A stretch of DNA of 64,000 nucleotides from Aspidiotus rigidus. Taxonomy: Eukaryota > Arthropoda > Insecta > Hemiptera > Diaspididae. The notes under the pieces were generated by a model, which did not search any database, was not told the DNA's origin, and saw only the letters and a program-made list of their open reading frames with translations. Positions 32,594-44,527 of this stretch are shown piece by piece. The stretch lies in contig JAVHKY010000003.1 of the NCBI GenBank assembly GCA_035079385.1, positions 19,131,001 through 19,195,000 of the forward strand, written 5' to 3'. The stretch's first letter is position 1; the number at the start of each line of letters is the position of its first letter. The position numbers and the translations under genes were made by a program.

Positions 32594-34140
32594 TTATTGA
32601 TACATGTGAAAGAGTACATTAATTGCAAAACAAGTACACTTCTTTGTACCGCACTGACGTCTAGTTGCTTTGCAGTTACATTTTGAAAACCCTTGACCAC
32701 CACTACAGCGATTAACAGCTTTCCTCAAAGAGAGTACCGTACTCTGGTCAACTGCATCTATTGTTAACAGGCTGCTCTTTCAGCTCCATAGTACCCCTTA
32801 AGTACACCTTGTTCGCAACCAACCTGGAAAACATCATTCTTTTTTGCGAGGATGACGGCAATCAAGTTTGGAGGATCAGAAGGACCTCTATCAACTTTTG
32901 GCACTGGAACCACGACAGTGTCTCCTATGTTATAAATTTGAAGGTACTTATCTTCTGACACGGTTTTCATTGTTTCTGCTGCCAACTTGATACGCTTGCG
33001 AGTATTCTCTCGTTTGCCTGAAATTTTTGCAGCGTGAGTGCACAAAGGGCACACCTCGCCTCCGTCGCACGCGGCATGATATTCACAAGAACATTCCACG
33101 CATGCAAGTACTTCGTCTGTCACCTTCATCTCTTGGAAACTTACGCAATACGGTTCTTCTCTTGGGCACGCGGTATCTTCTACATTCTCGCTACTTAACA
33201 GATCTTCGCTACTTAACAGATCTTCGTCATTTTTGGCTGCATTCAGACCCTCGTGTGTTGTTGAAAAGGCATTAAGATCATCTTCATCAGTTAACGTGCG
33301 CGCAACTGACAACGGAATATTTGTTGAAGCTAATCCTAGTTTTGGCGCAAATCTATACAACGCTTTGTACGGACATCTACCAATAGTGCGATGAAAAGAG
33401 CAGTTTTTTCTCCATTGTATTAGATGTAGTCCAGTTGACCATTGCTTACTGTTTGTGTCGTCCATCCATGCCCGCAACATGTGTTCCACATCTTGGTTGC
33501 TTCTTTCAATACTCCCCTGACTTTGCGGGTGACGAGGACGTCCGCGTACGATGATGCATTCAAGCCACAGCTTCACAACTCATTAATGACGTCATTAACA
33601 AATTCTCGGCCATTATCGCTCTGCAAAATTTTTGGCGCTCCAATAAATAAGAAAACTTTGAACAATTCTGCAGCAACTTCCGCCGCATGCTTATTCCGAA
33701 TGGCTCGAAGGATTACAAATTTCGTGGTATGATCCTGATAGTTGAGTACCCATTTGAAAGGACCGTCGGCCAATGATTGGAAGTCAATTAAATCGATTTG
33801 CCCCCTCTCACCAAAATCACTGGACAAAATTGGTCGGACAACAATTTTACGATTCAGAGGCTTCTTTGCGTTATATGTTTTACAGCACGATAGGAAAATT
33901 TCTATAGGAGGACGTGAAATGTAGAATTTTGATTTCAGAGCGTAAATCTTTTACCTCGACCGCCATGACCTGTCTTATTGATATGGTAGTCACTCAAAAT
34001 TTTGTGTAACTCTTCATATGCGACGATGTACTGCAGATTATTTTCTATTGCCGCTTGCTTTCGGGTAAGGTAAGTTTTCTCTCCAATGGTAAGAACATTG
34101 TATGTGCTAAGCAGATGGTAGACATGGACTTTTCTTCCCC
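32594..34140 (-). pseudogene. integrase-domain protein of the KRBA2/SCAND3-like type, broken
   Basis: Read from 34,140 down. (1) 34,140 to about 33,932: YEELHKILSDYHINKTGHGGRGK, the His half of an H2C2 integrase zinc region. (2) After a frame break, to about 33,573: FLSCCKTYNAKK, where the last zinc Cys appears to be Tyr, then the rve core with QIDLIDFQ (first Asp), WVLNYQDH and LQSDNGREF (second Asp). (3) After a second break at about 33,574, to 32,764: HPQSQGSIERSNQ with the Glu; the spacing is the canonical D,D(35)E. This is followed by a Cys-rich CSCEYHAACDGGEVCPLC segment and IYNIGDTVVVPVPKVD. (4) After a third break, 32,756-32,594: SLRKAV and GGQGFSKCNC with repeated CxC motifs. A TTATTATTATCTTGTAG at about 34,141-34,157 (minus) looks like a splice acceptor. 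The family name is from memory of invertebrate proteins. The breaks make it non-functional as read. Confidence 0.75.
33190..33227 (-). repeat. in-frame 18-bp tandem duplication in the integrase gene
   Basis: The unit GCTACTTAACAGATCTTC occurs twice in a row and encodes a doubled SSEDLL block in the acidic linker after the integrase core. It keeps frame, so it is compatible with an origin before the gene decayed. Confidence 0.75.
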
Positions 34141-34157
34141 CTACAAGATAATAATAA

Positions 34158-37100
34158 TAAATTATAAGGTCGTATTAGGACATTCCTATAAATTTCTGCT
34201 CAATTGATAAAGACCTTATCACTTTCAGCCTAAGTAACATCATCAATCTATGATATCATATTCCAATCTTTAATACGTCATCACCCTAAGTCTTGATACA
34301 TTTTCCCTTTTGACGTCATCAACCCGTGATATCATGCCGCAATCTTTGTGTCATAATCACCCCCCTAACCTTATGACATATACATTTCTGTACAGTAGTA
34401 CGTTTCAAATAAGAGGGCACAGAATTGATAACAACATTGTGGGCATCAGAGCGATAAAGAGAAGGCCCTTCTACCGTGTGCGACCAATTATTCTATCTTT
34501 GATTAACTTGAGGTAAGAACGCGTTGTTAGGCAACGTGAGTCAAATTTTCACGCACTTACCGACATTTTAACGCGCATTGCTGAGTAATGCGTTTTTGCG
34601 ACAAATTGTTTGAAGATCAAGTAGTTGCTTAAACACAGTAACCCATGAATTGGGTCTCTTCTAGCCCCTGTACTAATTCTGTACAGTCTTATTTAGAATG
34701 TACTGTGACGTCATTACCCTCAATACCTTGGTGACGCTTTCGCATATCTATTGGTATTGACCTGCATTTCCAAAGTAAATTAGTTACCCTAACAACCGAT
34801 TATTATTATTATACCTACTTTAGCCTAATGAAAAAAACACCTTCAGTATTTGGCTAACCGCCTCAACTCACCCTCTCCAGAAGTATTGCAGAACCAGCCT
34901 GGCTAAATTCTCTTCAAAAAGTTACTTAACCTGTGCTTTTAGCTTAGTTCAGCCTCTTCAACTGTGGTAAAAGGTGGTCCAGCCCAGATATAGGCCCTCC
35001 TTTGCCAGTATGTAGTATACTATACTAGTCGCTGCAGCACTGACACGAGTTTGTGTTTTGAGAGACTGCTAAAACTTGCAAAATATTGTTGGGTGGATAA
35101 TGGCGGCATCGCGTTTGTTCCAACAATTCTCTATCGTCCTCTTCTTTGCGCTTTGCCTTCCTTCGCGTTGAGTGAAGATAGGTATAGCGAAGACACAATT
35201 TTTAATAGGAACTCTTCTTCTATATGCGAGCTAGAGTTTCCTTTTATTGCAAAAAAATTATTCGAATAACACGTTCAAGTCGATAGATTGAGGTTAAACG
35301 GTTCTTGTGGTAGAAGAGAACAGACAAACAAACTGTTTTATAACATTCAAATATTAGGCTGAGTGTCACATTTTTCACACAAAAATTTGGTGACGTCATC
35401 ACTCCTAACCTCAAGACTTATATTCTTTCCTCACATCAGTAATCCGTTCTTCATTTCCAACCTTAGTAATGTAAGTGAGATTAGAGAAATTCTCTTCCGT
35501 AGAAGAAGACTTTGTAAGTAATTTGTGACATCATTGATACCCACCTTACTGATGTCATCACTACCAACTCTAAGACTATGCACGTTTATGACGTCATCTC
35601 TATGGGAAGAAATTTTGGCGAATTTCCCTCCCAAGAGAAAGTGTGTTCATGTGAAGAAATCGTTAAAAAAAATATTGAAACATGGATAATGAGCCTGTCA
35701 ATATGGATCATGGCACATGCTTAGCTTAAGCCAGCCTCTTTAATGGCTATGATTACTCCAGCACCTAGCTTTTCTACCCTAGTATGTACTACTAATACTG
35801 GGCTAGCAGTCAACTGGGCAAATCGAGCCCTGGAGACGATATCTACCTTACCACTTCATTAGATAGAGTAGATCTCTTGACCCAGTGTATCCTAACGATC
35901 ACAGTCGAGAGTTTTAAATTGAGAAAGAGAGGGCATAGGGCAGGCTAAACCCTTCCTTCGCGTAAAAATTTGAACAAAGTAAGGGAGAAAAGCTAGCCTC
36001 CAGTTGACAAGTTTGAGGTGTTAATTGCCAGCCAGCCAAGCACGCTAACTTATTCAGTACAAAGGAAGAAGACCACCCTACAACGTCTTAGCCCAGTTTA
36101 TGGGGTGGACTGCGAGCCTACTATACTGTGATGTTGATCGACAGCCTAGTACATACTGTATGCTACAAGCTATTTGCATAGTTACTATAGACTAAGGATA
36201 CACTCTCGCAAGGTAGCCGAGGTCGAAATTTTTCCAAATCTTGAAAGCAGGTCAAGGTCAGACGACGCATTTCCTGATCGTGTCTTACAGATATTTCATT
36301 CTCGCCCCCCATCCAGGTCCGCATAAGATTTTTAAATATCCAACAAAAAAGTAAACATCTATCAGAGATGATTGAAACAAAGCTACAGAAAACAACAAAA
36401 AAAAAACTCTGCAAATGCGCTTGAAATAACGATCATGCTTCATGTCTCATGATTCCTCAAGGTCATGGTGATAAGCCTACTCTCTTCCCGCCATACATTG
36501 TAGACATTTTTCGAAGTCCCCAATATAGGTCAAGGTGATTCGGGATCAGAGGCACAAACTTTGGGCCTTTCAGATGCAGATTATTCGACTTGTGAGGGAG
36601 ATGTGAGACACGTTTTGGTCCTGTTGCTTTTTTTTCTAGAAAATCGGTGAAAATATAAATTGGTCGATTCCTAATCTAAGTTCTGGTACGTTACTGTTTT
36701 TATTTCCTTCCTTCCTTCCTCAATTTTAGCTGACAATATAAGCATTGTCTAACACTATCTCAGTTAATTCAACTTGAGACAGAAGAATAATAATATCGTC
36801 TCAAATCTAGGATGATAAGTCCTTCATGTCATTAGGTAAATAACTTTTTTTTTTAATAGCATTACAATTTTCTTCCCGACATCTATTCTTCTTTTTTTCG
36901 TTAGTCTTATATAAATCGTACCATCGTTGTGTACATGTCCGTAAAGCGTGATAATTTACTAGAAAATATTCCATTTGCAATGGCACGTAAAACTTTTAAA
37001 ATAGGTGAAAAAAAAAATGTGAAATTATGTCATTCGAAGGGATATCGAAAACTACGATCGTTAACAATCAACCATTTTATTCTAATCTCAGTCTGCTGAA

Positions 37101-37975
37101 GTTTATACCATTCAACTTGACCTCGTGATTTCGTATATATTTTAAGGCAAAAATTACCTCGAATTTAACAATAAATTATCTCACGAAGGTCACCTTACAA
37201 ATCTGAACCATTTTTAGTAGCTAGAACAAATATGACTCTATGTTTATGGTGTCTTATCAACCCTGCATAAATCCTAGTCTACGAGATAGAGGTTCGAATG
37301 TGCCAGAATATTATTACAATACACAACAAATAACAACATTCAAAATTATAAGAACTGGGTGAAAATGGTGATGACATGAAGAAAATGAAAATTCATATTT
37401 TTCGGCAACAGCCATGAACTAAATTTGCCGAATTTGTTTACGCGTTTCGCTAGTTTAAATCATACTTACATCACAAATATAACCTGTATTATCATAAAGT
37501 TTATTTTACTCGAACTATACCGAAAACAGCATAAGCATGAAATTGTGTAACTGCAAGTATGATGTCTGGTCGCCTTATGCGTTGGATAAAAGATTATGTG
37601 GCTTTTTAAGCCTATATTGAATCGTAAATGCTTCCCTGATGTTTCAACTAGGTACCCTCTCTATCTCACCTCAACACCGCTCTCATTTATATTACGCGTA
37701 TTAATTAGGTTTCATGAAAAACAGGCTTCATTCTAAATTTAATAAATTGCGTGTCATGCACGCCTATGCAGATATATTTTTATCAGACATTTCGTTACAG
37801 TAAACTACAAATAACCGTGCTTAAATGTTCTTAATATAATGAAAAAAGGTGTCAAGGAGGAGACAAACAGTAGTTTTATGTAAGTCTCATGAAGTTCACC
37901 GATGCAAATGTTCAAACATTATTCTGAAGTCAATACGTAGAATTCCAAATGATTAGAGAATACTCGTACAAGGGA
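34158..37975. other. gene-free stretch rich in TGACGTCA and CTAGTATAC-type words
   Basis: No coding signal. Exact TGACGTCA palindromes occur near 34,312, 34,706, 35,391 and 35,589, and near misses (TACGTCA, TGACATCA) add to the cluster. AGGTCAAGG occurs near 36,232 and 36,530. Words related to CCTAGTATACTGG occur near 34,990, 35,780 and 36,110-36,160. A TTCC microsatellite lies at about 36,703-36,720. No upstream exon for the integrase gene could be found with confidence. Confidence 0.5.
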
Positions 37976-38025
37976 CACGAAAGAAAGAGAGAGAGAGAGA
38001 GAGGGAGGGAGGGAGGGAGGGAGAA
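37976..38025. repeat. GA / GGGA microsatellite
   Basis: GAAA and GAGAGA units pass into about six GGGA units. Purely purine on the plus strand, so triplex-prone; otherwise an ordinary simple repeat. Confidence 0.85.
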
Positions 38026-38764
38026 AACACAGGGAAAAATCTGATAAATTCAAAGCCTTAGGCTGAAGAGAATGAGCCCAATTAAGCTAAGTGTACCATT
38101 GTTCATTTTGATATGTATAAGTCTTACCAAAAATGTGTGTCATTAATTTCACGTCATGAGGTACGAGTACTTGTGGCTCCAAGAGAGATAGAGAGGATTA
38201 GGCAGGAATCCCAAAGACGGCTATAGATACCTCACAGGATACAGAGCTGTGATGAAAAAGACTTGAAAGAAAATTCTCTAGTTAGAAGTTGAAAATGTGT
38301 AGACAACGTTGACCTTTTTTAGGCCTAGTAAACTTTCAAGGTTTGAGCGAATGAGGAGAGTAATTCGAAAAGTTTAGATTTTCCAGCCAATATATAGCAC
38401 AGCATGTACCATAAGGAGATGTGGTATGCCAATGTGAACAAATTGGGTTAGTAGTATAAGCCAACTAATCGAGTTTACGTTTGCAGTACCTGGATGGGAT
38501 TTATCATTTTTGAAAATATATTTCGGTGGGGGAGGGAATGACGTAGGACATATCTTGCACCTACTTTAGTGATTCAAGCTATATATATCGTATGAATACA
38601 GCAGATGTAAAACGACACTTTCCTCAGCGAAGCTAAACAAAGAATTCAAGGAATCTGTTCTATGAGACTTTGGTGTCGATATCGAAAACTAAATTAGAAA
38701 ATGGAGTCTGCAAAAGTCGAATTTCTATCAAGTCCTTGTTACGTCATAATTATACAGCACGAAA

Positions 38765-39425
38765 GTCGGAATTTTTTAAAGTGTAACTCCTCCGATGGTT
38801 GAAATTCCTTCAACTCCTCCTCTTATCATACGGCTTGAAATTTGAAACTTTTTCAAGTCCCCCACCCCCAAACTCGTTCATAGTTCGGTGGTCGGAATTT
38901 TCCTAAGTCCTACTTCCGATACCAAAAAAATGTGAAAAACGGAAAAATTTTTCCGCATTGCCTCATTAGTTTTGGGTAAGTCTTAGTTCAGTTTTTCCCA
39001 AACAGTGAATGATGGGCGATAAGACGCCAACATTTTTAGAAGAAACTCTCCAACGACTTTTTGCTGGTGCATAGATCATGTTTGAGTTTTTGATGCCGGA
39101 GATGTTACGTCTTGTGCCACAGACGCGAAAGTCTATCATTTAGTCCCCTTTCTACCATATATTATGGCTTGAGAGTCAAAATTATTCCAAGTCCTCCTGT
39201 TATATATCATCGCCCGTAGAGTTAAAATTTCCTTCCAAGTTCCTTTCCTATTATGGCTCGGAACTCAAAATTTCTCCAAGTCTTCCTCCTAATACAGCTT
39301 GAAAGTCGAAATTTTTCCACGTCCAAATCCTTTATTGGGATAGGTCAGTTTTCGCGGAACATCACAAGGCGCACGGCGTGCAGCAAATCTTTCAAAATAA
39401 CCCCCCATAGAACAGGTTCCCTGTT
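38765..39425 (-). repeat. diverged array of the ~45-bp repeat with element-type right end
   Basis: Reverse-orientation units with GTCGGAATTTT, CAAGTCCTCC, TATCATACGGCTTG and GAAAGTCGAAATTTTTCCA words recur from 38,765 to 39,325. At 39,340-39,420 comes a terminal block (GGTCAGTTTTCGCGGAACAT, GGCGCACGGCG, then AACCCCCCATAGAACAGG and TTCCCTG) equivalent to the arm of the 7.4-kb element and to the right end at 63.0 kb. A matching left end is not obvious, so this copy may be truncated. Confidence 0.65.
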
Positions 39426-39549
39426 GAAATTTTGACCTATAGCCTTCATTATATAAGTTAATATAGTAATCTAAGAATGGCCGGAGACGAACGAGCGGAA
39501 AGAGCGTCGATACTAGCGTTATATCGATACAATCAAGATCGATATATCA

Positions 39550-39780
39550 ATAGAACGTCCAAAGGCAATTGATTTGGCGGTATCTATTTATTAAAGAAAT
39601 CTGTTTATTAAATAGAAAATAGACAATTAATTTTATTTATGTATGGTTATTAAAAATAATAATAAAAAATTATTTTATTCATTAAAAATTTAATTATGTA
39701 ATGATAAATCAATACCTATTTAATTAATGAATAAATTTAAATTGATTATAATTTATTTAGTAAAATCATATAAGTACATG
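39550..39780 (+). pseudogene. possible nuclear copy of mitochondrial 12S rRNA
   Basis: TTTGGCGGTATCTATTTATT at 39,573 and the following AAATCTGTTTATTAAATAGA resemble, in order and spacing, the conserved insect 12S segment TTTGGCGGTAT...CTGTTTTTTAAT. The A+T content jumps to roughly 90% exactly here. Similarity beyond about 80 bp is only suggestive because both sequences are so AT-rich. If correct it is an old, diverged numt. Confidence 0.33.
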
Positions 39781-39894
39781 ATGTTTTTCATGGAGTGGAG
39801 AAATTTACTCTTTTTTTTTTTGATGATATTTATTTAACCGCATGTGAAAATTCCTTTTGCTGACGTCAGTAGGCAATTGAGTTTTCACCAGGTA

Positions 39895-40510
39895 ATTTTA
39901 AAATTATATATATATTTTCATTTATATTTTATATCCATTGAAAATTAAAATTAATTAAATTTTATATCGATATAAAATTAATACAAAAATAAAATTTATT
40001 TTATGAATTTAACAAATCATATTATGTGAATTTGCTTTTTTTATTTATATAAGTAATAATTAATTTTATTAATATTATTACTTCAACAAATTCAACATTT
40101 TTTCTTCAGTATTTTTTTTACATTTTATTAATATTCTAACATTGATATTTTTTATTGTAATCACTGTACTAGCACTTTTCAATATTTCTAGATTTATTGT
40201 TCCTCAAAAATATTCGAATTTTTAATATAATATAATTTTTTATTTTCATTATCAATTCAAATAATATTGATTATTAATTTGAATTTTTACGAGAATACAC
40301 TTCCTTGATATAAATTGAGATTTTTCATAAATAAGTTTCCATATTAATACAAAATTTTGATACTTTAAAAATTAATTTACTGAAAAAATAATTTTAAAAT
40401 ATTATAGATTCCTGATGATGTTCTTAAATTTTTTAATTTAAAATTAATAATTTAAATAGGAAAAATTTAAATATAAATTATTTAATAGAATGATGAATAA
40501 TTAAAATTAT
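39895..40510. other. extreme A+T block
   Basis: About 600 bp of roughly 85-90% A+T with TTAATTAA, ATATATAT and AAATTTAA words and no usable frame, sharply bounded on both sides. It could be more organellar DNA or an element interior; I cannot identify it. Confidence 0.5.
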
Positions 40511-43500
40511 ACTTGGAGATCAGATCCCTTGGTACTCAAGGACGGTATTGATGAGAGTGAAAATGAAAATCGAATCCTAGGGAAAAAATTCGATTCTGCC
40601 GGAAAATGCCAAAACTGTAATACGGTAAATGCCGAAATTGATGAAAATACCGAAATCAGCGAGAATCTTGGTTCACCCATAGAATTAAGAAGTTCTACCG
40701 TTAATTATGAAGATATTGTTTGAAATTACTAATTTCCCTTGAAATCGCGATAGGATTTTGTTTTAAAAATACTACATTTTGACCACCAAAATTGATTACT
40801 AGATGAGGCACCTGAACCCCGCGCGTCCTATTTTTCGTACCACCAAGGTCTTTAAAGAAAGTGCCTGCCTCTCCGCACCGAGATGGCTCGAATATCGCCG
40901 AATTTTTAAATTTTAGTGCCGAACGTCACACATCTTATTGCCGAAAAATTCAGTCTCTAATTATAGTTTAACCATTTTTTATGAAAAATATGTCAATCAT
41001 CCAGGAGTGTTGAATTCGAGACCTGTAAAAATTGTCGACTTCCGAGTGTCACGTTTAAGCTAAGCTGGGTTCAAGTCGAAAAGCTATAGCTTGAGGAGAC
41101 AAATTTTTTTTGGACGGTACGGATTGTTAGAAATTTGTAATGCAACATCTCCGGCAGGCAAACTCAATCTTTTTCAGATCACGGGTCACATTGATTTCGG
41201 TAAAATATGAGGTGAGCCAATTTTTCCGATTTTTAATGATTCCAAAATTTTCTCGTTTTTATTCTAGAATTTTTCATTTTGGGGTCTTCACGGGCCAGAA
41301 AGAATACCTTTAAGGGTCGTCTACGGCTCGCGGACCGTAGGTTGAGCATATCTGATCTGCAGCAACGAAACTGTCATTTTTGTTTTTCAATTGAATGGAA
41401 CTAAATTATTTTGGTACCTACGAAGAAAATCTGATTTCATCACATGAAATACAGTAATATGAAGAGTGGTGTTACAAAGCAAAGAAGATAAGGCAAACTT
41501 GAGGAAATTTTTAGCTTAATTATACGTATAATTTGTGGTCCCCGATAAATTTAAGCAGAACCTCAATCAAAACAAGAAGCTGATGAAATTCCGTTGTGTT
41601 GCGTTTTTCTTCGACAAATTAGATACCAAAGAGAAGAAAAATTGCAGTTGTTAGTCTTCCCAAAAAGGCTGAATCTTCGAAAAGTCCTCCGAGAAAACGG
41701 GAAGACAATAGAAAAATTTTCCTCCTGAAGCTTTCCGCAACGTGGTGCGTAGGTACCTATAAATTTTACCGGTAAGTGTCGAAATAAAAATGTCATTGTA
41801 CTGAATTCTCATGAAGGTAGTAATATTATTATTGTTGACATGTTGACAATAAAAATTTTGTTTACAGGTGTAACTCGCGACAAGATCTTTGGTTCGTGAA
41901 CTTTTCAAAGGACACGTCGTGAAAAAGGAAAAATACGGAACGCCTGAAAGCAAACACGATACTTTTCTAGTCACTTCATAAGTGCTAAAAGGCTATTCGC
42001 ATAGGTAGGTAGTCATATGAATGCAGATAGATTATTTGTATCACACGTTACGTTTACGCTAATTTGCAAGTGTGAGAGACGTCGGCTGAGAGGAAGGGGT
42101 AATAAAAGAGGAGGACAGAAGTATCAATGAGAGTCTCTACGAGTAGTTCGATGTTTCTGTAGACGCAGGTAAGTAAATTGCACGGTACTTACCTCACAAT
42201 ACAGACAGTTGCGAACTAACCACTGCAGGCGTTTGCGAGTTCGACGAGTACTCGCTGCCTATTTTATTTCGATATAACAAACGGAAGAACGATAATAAAT
42301 AATAATTTAATTCTTTAATAAGTTCTTTTCCTCTATACACGTTCTTATTCGTTTTCTCTCTCGATTTGCGGGTCGTTCGCGAAAATTTAAATTCGTAATT
42401 ATTATTCTATTTTCTCGATTCTCGTCGTGCGATTTGAAAGTTTTTCGTTTTTAAGTAATATTAAAATTCGATAATATATGTACTATTTATTTTGTTGTTA
42501 TTCTATTGTTATCTGTTCGGACGATAATTGATTCGGTTAAATTTTTTCAAAAATATCGCAGTTTCGTTTGTAAATTTATCGCGTTAAATTTTCTCGTACT
42601 GTGTGCTGAATTTTTTTCAATTTTTGTTTTTTTTTGTTTGTTTCTTTTGTATACGATTTAATTTGTGCCGATAACTTTGAAAATCTGGATATATCGATAA
42701 ACGTAAGTAAACGCACTCCGTGATGTTGATTTAATGACTAATTTACACTTTACACCGTAGCCTAGTTTATTAGCGCAATGAAATTTTATCGGACGAGGAA
42801 ATAAACCTATGACAACAAGAAGCGACACGGAGATCTGATCTTAAGTCAAATAAAATTTCGAAAATGTCTGTATTTGATTTTCGCGTCTATACATAGAAAT
42901 ACGGCTGATTCACCAAACAAGATCAAACATGTTCATTTGTTGTTAATCATACGTATCACCGCGTTATCGTATTCGAATTCGTGATTTGATACGAATTAGA
43001 AACGGGGACAGAACAAGCGTTTTTCCAATTTTGGGCCATTATCAACTCCTTTCGCAGTGGGTTGGTTATTGGAATTTTGTAGGATCAGGATCCGAGTACC
43101 ATCAAAATACTTACTAAAAATTTTGTAGTCAAGTGTCGTAGATGTGAATAGACCTGCTGGAAAGTTTGCAGGCAGGTAGTAAAAATCACGCGAATTCATT
43201 GTGAATTTTGTTGTCAACCTTGACAAACGAGAAAAATATTGATTTGCCAAAATTTCATTACTCTGTTGAAGTCTAATTCTTTTTGTTTTCGAACTCTCTC
43301 GCGGCTCACGAATTTCTGGTGCAGTGTTTTCGTCGCTCCTACATCGTACGGTTCAGGAAAGTTTATCGTAATTATTTCCCCGGATCAGTGTCTAAGAACT
43401 CTAAATACTTAAGTACCCTCTGAATCCCAGAGTATACTCTTGATGGTGTGAGTGGACTCGCAGGGAGACGGCATTCATCTTTGAGTCGTTATGGAAATCT

Positions 43501-43950
43501 AACTGGATGGATTGAAAATTTCATTGTTGACCTAAGCGAGGAAGAGAAAAGTTGGTTAGTCGCGTTTTCCTTCTTCGTAGGGTTTCAAGGATTTTTGTCT
43601 TTGTTGTATAGAAGAATTGCAGGGAACTTTAGATAGAAACATGAATTTGGAAGATTGTATTTTCCAGATCGTTTTTCATTAGGATACCTATGGGAGAATT
43701 CGGGGCTCCTCAAATTTAGTGAGGAGTCAAGTAGGAGACTCACCTTTCTAATCTTTCTCCTATCTACACAAGGCCGAATCTAGCTTTTGTGGGCTCCGGA
43801 CCCAAATTTTTGTAAGGGCCCTCTATCCCCAAAAATTAAAAAAACAATTAAGCATTCCCTATTCAAAAGTACCAATGACCACTGTCTCCTCCCCATTTTC
43901 GCTACTTTACTTACATGAGTCATACCTGAGCCTAAACTATTTTTCAATCT
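40511..43950. other. gene-free stretch, with a possible promoter or 5' exon region
   Basis: A 64-codon acidic frame at 40,529-40,723 (GKCQNCNTVNAEIDENTE) is unrecognised. At about 42,120-42,180 a purine-rich segment ends in GACGCAG followed by GTAAGTAAA, a near-perfect splice donor; CpG is locally more frequent to about 42,420, and a second CGTAAGTAAA lies near 42,706. This is the most transcription-start-like part of the window but no coding exon accompanies it. Confidence 0.35.
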
Positions 43951-43959
43951 ATCAACCTT

Positions 43960-44525
43960 ACCCCTTCCACTTCTTAAATATACTAAGCCCACCCTTTGTC
44001 TCGCAGACGGTTCAAAATTAAATGATGGTTTTGCGTATCCCATCAACACAACAATTTTCTCTTGGCATCACCGCGACTCCGTCACAATCTTGACAGCTAT
44101 TGGATCCAAGCTATTTTCTAATGCCTAGAATCAATCCTAACTCTTTCTTTCTTAGTGCATTTAATCTTCATTCACCTTGACAGCAATTTCCAACGTTTAC
44201 TCCTCGCTCTTTATAAGCCTCTCATCCAACTTCTACTCTGTAACTATCGTGTGGGTCCCCAGCCACAACGGAATCAGTGATGGAGAAAAAGTCAATCAAG
44301 CCGTGGAAGCTGTCACGAGACTACCGTCCATTACACTTCGAAGTCTCCTCACTCTCGCCCACTACAACCAGCTCCGAATAACGAGTCAGAGATTGCCCGA
44401 AACAATTCTCGCAGAATATACTAGCGCAAATGAAACTATTATCCTTCTGATGGCCATTATCTCACCAAGTACACCATCGTCACAAATTCACCTCACACGG
44501 TTCTCAAAAATAAAATTCTTTCAAT
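43960..44525 (+). pseudogene. LINE RNase H domain fragment
   Basis: At 43,978-44,100 one frame reads CLADGSKLNDGFAYPI, equivalent to the first motif (xTDGSK) of RNase H in Jockey- or R1-type LINEs. After a stop and shift the frame 44,177-44,527 reads TIVWVPSHNGISDGEKVNQAV, the classic WVPSHxGIxGNExAD motif with the last catalytic positions changed (GNE to DGE, AD to VN). Downstream LRSLLTLAHYNQL fits the segment after RNase H. There is no reverse transcriptase nearby, so this is an isolated old fragment. Confidence 0.7.
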
Positions 44526-44527
44526 AA

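Noticed and set aside
37270..37310. GGTTCGAAT word as a tRNA or SINE B box
   Set aside because: The following bases do not fit the B-box consensus and no A box or cloverleaf pairing is found upstream.
39550..40510. AT-rich block as integrated viral (for example bracovirus-like) DNA
   Set aside because: No viral gene or motif is visible; the 12S-like start makes a mitochondrial source somewhat more plausible, though neither is proven.
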